From Silurus meridionalis (Eukaryota > Chordata > Actinopteri > Siluriformes > Siluridae): 64,000 bases of DNA. The stretch is from contig NC_060886.1 of the NCBI RefSeq assembly GCF_014805685.1, positions 15,969,108 to 16,033,107 of the forward strand, given 5' to 3'. A model generated the notes under the pieces. The model ran no database searches and had not been told where the DNA came from. It worked only from the letters and a program-made list of their open reading frames with translations. Within the stretch, counting starts at the first letter, position 1, and the number at the start of each line of letters is the position of its first letter. Positions 58,866 through 64,000 of this stretch are shown piece by piece. The translations under genes were made by a program, and so were the position numbers.

Positions 58866-59699
58866 CCCAACATTGTGTACAGACCTCCAGCAGCTCGAGA
58901 AAAACACCAGGCTACAGAGTTTAAGATCTTTAGATCTGTGGCCGCTATACTGAGAGAACAATATCTGCATGACCACTGCTACACAATGCCACACCTCCAC
59001 AGGAAACACATGGAGGATACTGATAACCATTGTCGTCATGGAGACCTTTCCTCTGTGGATAAATGGACCCTGGGCTATATAAGACCCAAGAGAAACAGTG
59101 TAGTTTTGGCAATTTTTTTTATGCAACAGATAAATGAGTCTGAATAATTGATCTATTGATATTTGGGGAAGACTAGAAACATGTTCTTGTCTGTCTTTTA
59201 AAAGTTTTCATTAATCCAAAACTTTAGTTTAGAAACGTACCTCACCCAGATCTCTGGTATACAATCACTTGTTATTATGGTACTTCACATGTAACGTTTT
59301 CACAGTTTATTTATTTTTAATTCCAAGGTGCATTTTAGTTAGTCTTTCACTGCTTGCTGTTTTTGGGGAATTTATGTTCACTTTGTGTCCACATAAGTTT
59401 CCTGCCACCTCTCAAAAACACTTCAGTAGATGGATCACTTACACTATCTCATTTGTTGTGTGTTTTCATGTCTCATGAGCAGTGTTCCTGTGGTCAGGAA
59501 AAAAAAGAATAATAAAGATGAATGTGTGAATGCATTAAACTGACTCAATTTCTTCATTTGTGATCCTACAGGATTTATTCATTCTCATTTGGGATTTTCA
59601 AAAATGATTTATTAATTCGCACATGTGATCAAATAAACTATTTTAGGAAAGTTTTATAGACATCTGACTATTGCATCTGTGTTTTTTTGCATCCTTGTT

Positions 59700-60135
59700 G
59701 ATATTTCTTATTATATATATATCTCCCAGTCCACATTTAATACCCCTGTGCTGTTAAAATAACCTCCACTCTTCTGGGAAGGCTTTCCACTAGATTTGGG
59801 AGAATGGCTGTGGGGATTCATTACTGAGGTCAGGGGTGTTGGGTGTGGAGGACTGAGTGTTAGTCAGCATTTCAGTTCATTGTCTCAATGGTGTTCAGTA
59901 TGTTTAAGGTCAGTGCTGTTTGCAGGCAGTTTGAGCTCTTCTACACTAACCGTGGCAAATCATTTCTTAATAGAGCTGTTTGTGTAGAGCACCATCTTCC
60001 TAGAACAGGTTTAACCTCCACCTATTTGTTTCAGTAAAGGGAAAGTGTGCACTTTCAATTTTGTAGCAATATTCTTGGGGAAGGCTCATTTATGATTGTG
60101 ATAATCAGGTGTCCAAATACCTTGGCTATTTAGTG
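59700..60135 (-). mobile_element. Tc1-family transposon fragment
   Basis: Contains CTCTTCTGGGAAGGCTTTCC, GGTCAGTGCTGTTTGCAGGC and the end TCAGGTGTCCAAATACCTTGG, read on the plus strand as the reverse of the family found at 30,024-30,597; TA follows at 60,136-60,137. The other end is not preserved. Confidence 0.65.
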
Positions 60136-60200
60136 TATTGTTCACGTGATATTACATACTAAAATAATCACATAGGCACCAGTATGTAAAGTTTCAAGTA

Positions 60201-60664
60201 CAAACCTGATTCCAAAAAAGTTGGGGCACTGTACAAATTGTGAATAAAAACAGAATGCAATGATGTGGAAGTTTCAAATTTCAATATTTTATTCAGAATA
60301 CAACATGGATGACATATCAAATGTTTAAACTGAGAAAATTTATCATTTTAGGGGAAAAAAATTATTTAAAATCAAATAAGTTATAAGTTGTAAATTGGTC
60401 CTCCAGCTGTTCCATATATGTACATTTAACTTTTCCGGCCTCTTATTGCTACCTGTCCCAACTTTTTTGGAATGTGTCGCTCTCATGAAATCCAAAATGA
60501 GCCAATATTTGGCATGACATTTCAAAATGTCTCACTTTCAACATTTGATATGTTATCTATATTCTATTGTGAATAAAATATACGTTTAAGGGATTTGTAA
60601 ATGATTGCATTCCTTTTTTATTCACAATTTGTACAGTGTCCCAAGTTTTTTGGAAACGGGTTTG
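60201..60664. mobile_element. Non-autonomous Tc1/mariner MITE with intact ends
   Basis: Terminal inverted repeats of about 50 bp, starting CAAACCTGATTCCAAAAAAG on the left and its close reverse complement on the right, are flanked by TA (60,199-60,200 and 60,665-60,666). No coding sequence in 464 bp. The sub-terminal words (GTGAATAAAAACAGAATGCA) are shared with the ends of the transposon at 7,631-8,639, suggesting a deletion derivative of a related element. Confidence 0.85.
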
Positions 60665-62224
60665 TAAATGAATTCATTCAATTATGAATTCATAAAATTA
60701 TAGAAGACAATGAAAATGTGTTAAATTGGCCCTCAAGTGACATATACTAAGGTTTTAGGATTGCATTTGGGGAGGATAACAGAGTGCACATTGAGCTGCT
60801 CTGATTCATCAGCAATACTCGTAACCACATGTTTCTCGTGATGAAGCCGTGAGTGTACAGAAGGCGATTCTATGTAATGACCCAGTGTGGCCGCTAGAGG
60901 TCGGGCTGGGTGAGTGCGTTATTACAGCAAATTACATATTCCAAGGCTGTTAGTCATTCTGGTGATTCATAGAGCTCTAAAACCTTTTTTTTTAAATATA
61001 TGATTCACATATATTCTGGCCTTGTATAAACACATTGAGTTATTTAAAGGTAGGAAATAAAAATACAGGAGGTAATTATGTTCGGAAGTTTCCCGGGACA
61101 AAGTCATCAAACCACCATAGAGGAAATGCATTCATTTTAGGAAGTCGTTTGCTTCAAACGTCTTACACAGTTATTCCATGTGAAGACTAATAGAGTAGTA
61201 AGATGAGGATCAGCGTCGTGGTCATGAGGCGCACAAAAACATATTGTCTGGATTATATACTGGTAGCAAATAAAGGTAAATGAAGCTGGGAGATTTAATT
61301 ACTGTTTTTCATTCCAATATCAACAAGATAGACTTTTTTACTTACCACATAAAAAAAAAATTAAGTAACATTTTAATGCAACATCTTATATTTGAAATTG
61401 TGATTAAACAAATCTGATACTTTCCTACTTTGCTTTAGGGTACCAGGATTCTATAAATAAATATAATCTAAAATATAATTTTGATTGTAAAATATTTAGA
61501 CAGAAAATTATAAAAGTAAAAAAAAAAATTTAATACTTAAATCTTCAATTTGAATTCATTTTTTTAAAGAATAAAAATGTCCATAAAAATAAAATTGATT
61601 GCTTATGTGAAAGATACAGATGTGCTAGATAGAATTCACTGGATTTTTATTCCGATGCCTCAACAAACAGATGTTCAGCAAAAGAATCATCTATTGCTCT
61701 GCATTTAAGATTTCTTTTTTTCAATCAGAATTCTATGGCTTTAAAGTCTATATTTGCACAGAACTTTTATTACAGGTATATAAAATGCCTAGTGATATCT
61801 GTGTTTGGGAGGTGAGTGATGTGAGCTGGAAAACAAAGAAACTTTTATTCCATAATTATTTTGATCTAAAAAATATTGTTTCAAGACAATGACTCAGTAA
61901 CTGTACTTCCCCTTTATTTTATATGTCCCAGAAAACCCAAAGCATATGACACACCTTCAAAGAAAAAGAATCTGCAACATATTTTCACCACCTTCAGTGC
62001 AGATTTTGTTGCGTTATTGTTTCCCAAACACAATCCATCACATATGAATTTGATCATTTAACAGTTTGACTGTCTTCCAACTGCCAAACTACAGTTCGAA
62101 CAAATCTCTCTCAGCTGGCTGATAAACACTGCTAGAAATGTAATCAGTGCTGCATTGTAGATGTCATTAACTGAGAAAAACAATAATCAGAACACCCACT
62201 CACTGTGTATCTGTATAATGGTGT

Positions 62225-62430
62225 ATGATGTGATATATAGTTTAATGGTCAAGGCTCTGGGCTACTAATCAGAAGGCACTTGGGGAAAGCACTGCCAAAC
62301 TGCAACTGTTGGGCCCTTGAGCAAGGCCCTGACCCTCTCTGCTTCAGGGGAGGATGTATCATAGCAGCTGACCCCAGCTTCCTAATAAGCTGGGCTATGC
62401 AAAGAAAGAAATTCACTGTGCTGTAATGTA
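62225..62430 (+). repeat. Dispersed SINE-like repeat
   Basis: Contains GGTCAAGGCTCTGGGCTAC, TTGGGCCCTTGAGCAAGGCC and CCTAATAAGCTGGGCTATGC in order, the same family as 14,633-14,790 in the opposite orientation and more complete. It ends in AATTCACTGTGCTGTAATG. Confidence 0.65.
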
Positions 62431-64000
62431 TGTGACTGTATATGACTTCCAGTTTGACCAGTCGTGTTTGAGTTGTGGTAGCTGGTTAGACAGATTGGGA
62501 TGCCCAGTGTCAAATTCACCCCAAACACAAGCTTCAACATGCTGCTTACAAAGTCTTACAAGATATTTCTCAATTTTATTGCCTACTGTGGGTGTTTACG
62601 GAGGTGTTTAAACGCATCTTTAGCACAGCCAGCAGGAGAGGAAGACTAGCCAGCACTAGTCCAATGCACACTGTATTCCAGACCAGATCTGCCAGAGTGA
62701 CTGCTAAATCATATACATTACACGATCAAATACTCCGGAGGCATATGAGTCACGGAGAATTAATCACCGGCGTGTTGGTGAAGGTACCGGCTCTGGAGGA
62801 AGCCAAATTTATTGACTGAGTGACTCAAGGAAATCTCTTTCAAGAAGCAACCGCTGGGCTAATAGGTTAACTGACACCCACAGGTTAAATAACACTCCAG
62901 TGTAAACAAAGATGTGTGTGGAGGCCGCAGGGCGCTTGGCTGTGTGTTTTGGCCGTTTTATATCGGATACGGGGAATAACTGGCATCTGGCAGCTTTGTA
63001 AACAGACTGTTAAAGCCCGAGCCGTTAGAGAGGACAGAATTCCCCCGAATACCAGTCCGGGTGAGTGTCCGTGCTGATGAGCTGACTCACAGGAAACACT
63101 GGATTATACTGAGCTTTCAGCCAAAGAACACACACATACACACACATGCACACACGCTTTTTGAGTGAAACAAGGTGAAAACTAGTGTTGTTGTTCATCA
63201 GGGCTTGTAGGTCAGTGAGTAATGCATTGAGGATCACAGCACATCTGCCTTCCAAGCATGATACAAAAATCTCTTCGAAGGTTCACATAACCAAACTCTT
63301 CAGTGTGATAACATAACTACCACACGATGGCAGTGTTGGAAAACCACAACTCTACACGCACGCACGCACGCGGACACGCGCACGCGCACGCACATACACA
63401 CCAACACGCACCATGCTCTTGCACAGAATGATAGACCTTATCATTTTGCTCTTTGACAAGATAAATTCATATATTTATCGATCACATGCAGTGCATGCGG
63501 TTTATGTAATTGGTTTTTGGTTTAAAACAAACAAACAAACCAAAGCATTCATGACCACTATTTATGGTATTTTTTTTTTTTTGGAAACTATACGATAGAG
63601 CAATGTTGCTAGGTTACTTTACATTTATCGTGAAATAAATCATTGTTTTCGTTTTTATTTTTTTGTTTGTTTTGTTTTTGTTTTTGTTAGAATAAGGAAA
63701 TGATCAGACATATTTATTCAAATGTCAGACACATTATTTCTTAATTAATATAATTAATAATAGTCTGCAGATAAATTGAATAACATCTTTTCCTGTTTCT
63801 CCTTTGCACTTTTTTCCAGAAAGATCAGAGTAAAAGCCAACTAAGTGAAAGGTCACATCATTGCATTAGTCAGAGTCCAATATAAAAATATGTAATCAAA
63901 AAGTCTGTAAAGCTACAAGTTCAAAACCTTTTGTATTGCCTTCACTGTTTATTAGCCTTTATTGCGAACAAAGTCAACCCACACCGTGAAAATATAACCA

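Larger units (their letters stand above)
58866..64000. other. Intergenic DNA upstream of dipk2b
   Basis: The nearest 200 bases are the presumed dipk2b 5' UTR and promoter; a TTATATAG on the minus strand near 59,080 could serve as a TATA-like box (weak). Beyond lie the repeats listed separately, AT-rich filler and, at about 62,730-63,075, a GC-richer stretch. CA-rich microsatellites occur near 63,126-63,156 and 63,355-63,405. No exon was recognised. Confidence 0.5.

Noticed and set aside
58803..59147. Open plus-strand frame of 114 codons opposite dipk2b exon 1
   Set aside because: It is the antisense of the dipk2b first exon and 5' region, with no family features or splice sites.

Overview
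This window is vertebrate nuclear DNA, almost certainly from a teleost fish. The proteins read from the exons are close to the human ones in domain layout and length, introns are compact, and the gaps are full of Tc1/mariner, hAT and pogo-like remnants, a tRNA-derived SINE and long AC/GT and AT microsatellites, a mixture typical of teleosts. Several dispersed repeats have a style I associate with ostariophysan fishes (catfish, characins), but that is a weak guess.

The gene order matches the human Xp11.3 block EFHC2 - FUNDC1 - KDM6A - DIPK2B. From left to right: an intergenic end with one unidentified coding-like fragment (1-2,079); efhc2 on the minus strand (2,080-11,091, 15 exons, 741 aa, plus an alternative last exon at 2,472-2,561); fundc1 on the minus strand (12,958-15,084, 5 exons, 152 aa); a CpG-rich promoter; kdm6a/UTX on the plus strand (17,252-53,197, 30 exons, 1,438 aa); dipk2b on the minus strand (54,322-58,865, 5 exons, 432 aa), tail to tail with kdm6a; then about 5 kb of repeat-rich intergenic DNA. 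Every junction I read is GT-AG and every exon phase joins. The 4,317, 2,226, 459 and 1,299 coding bases are all multiples of three. The mammalian retrogene DUSP21 is absent, as expected outside mammals.

The four genes are not one pathway: efhc2 encodes a ciliary doublet-microtubule protein, fundc1 a mitophagy receptor, kdm6a an H3K27 demethylase and dipk2b a secretory-pathway divergent kinase. Promoter motifs fit the individual roles: a perfect RFX X-box 71 bp above the efhc2 ATG, and NRF-1 and ETS sites just above the fundc1 ATG.

I found no new multi-gene system. The points most worth a second look are the two phase-compatible efhc2 terminal exons, each with its own poly(A) signal; loss of the ULK1-site serine next to the FUNDC1 LIR; the kdm6a exon carrying a basic nuclear-localisation-like cluster; opposed poly(A) signals four bases apart between kdm6a and dipk2b; and several transposons with precise ends, including a hAT that keeps a BED zinc finger and a foldback nested in a pogo-like element.
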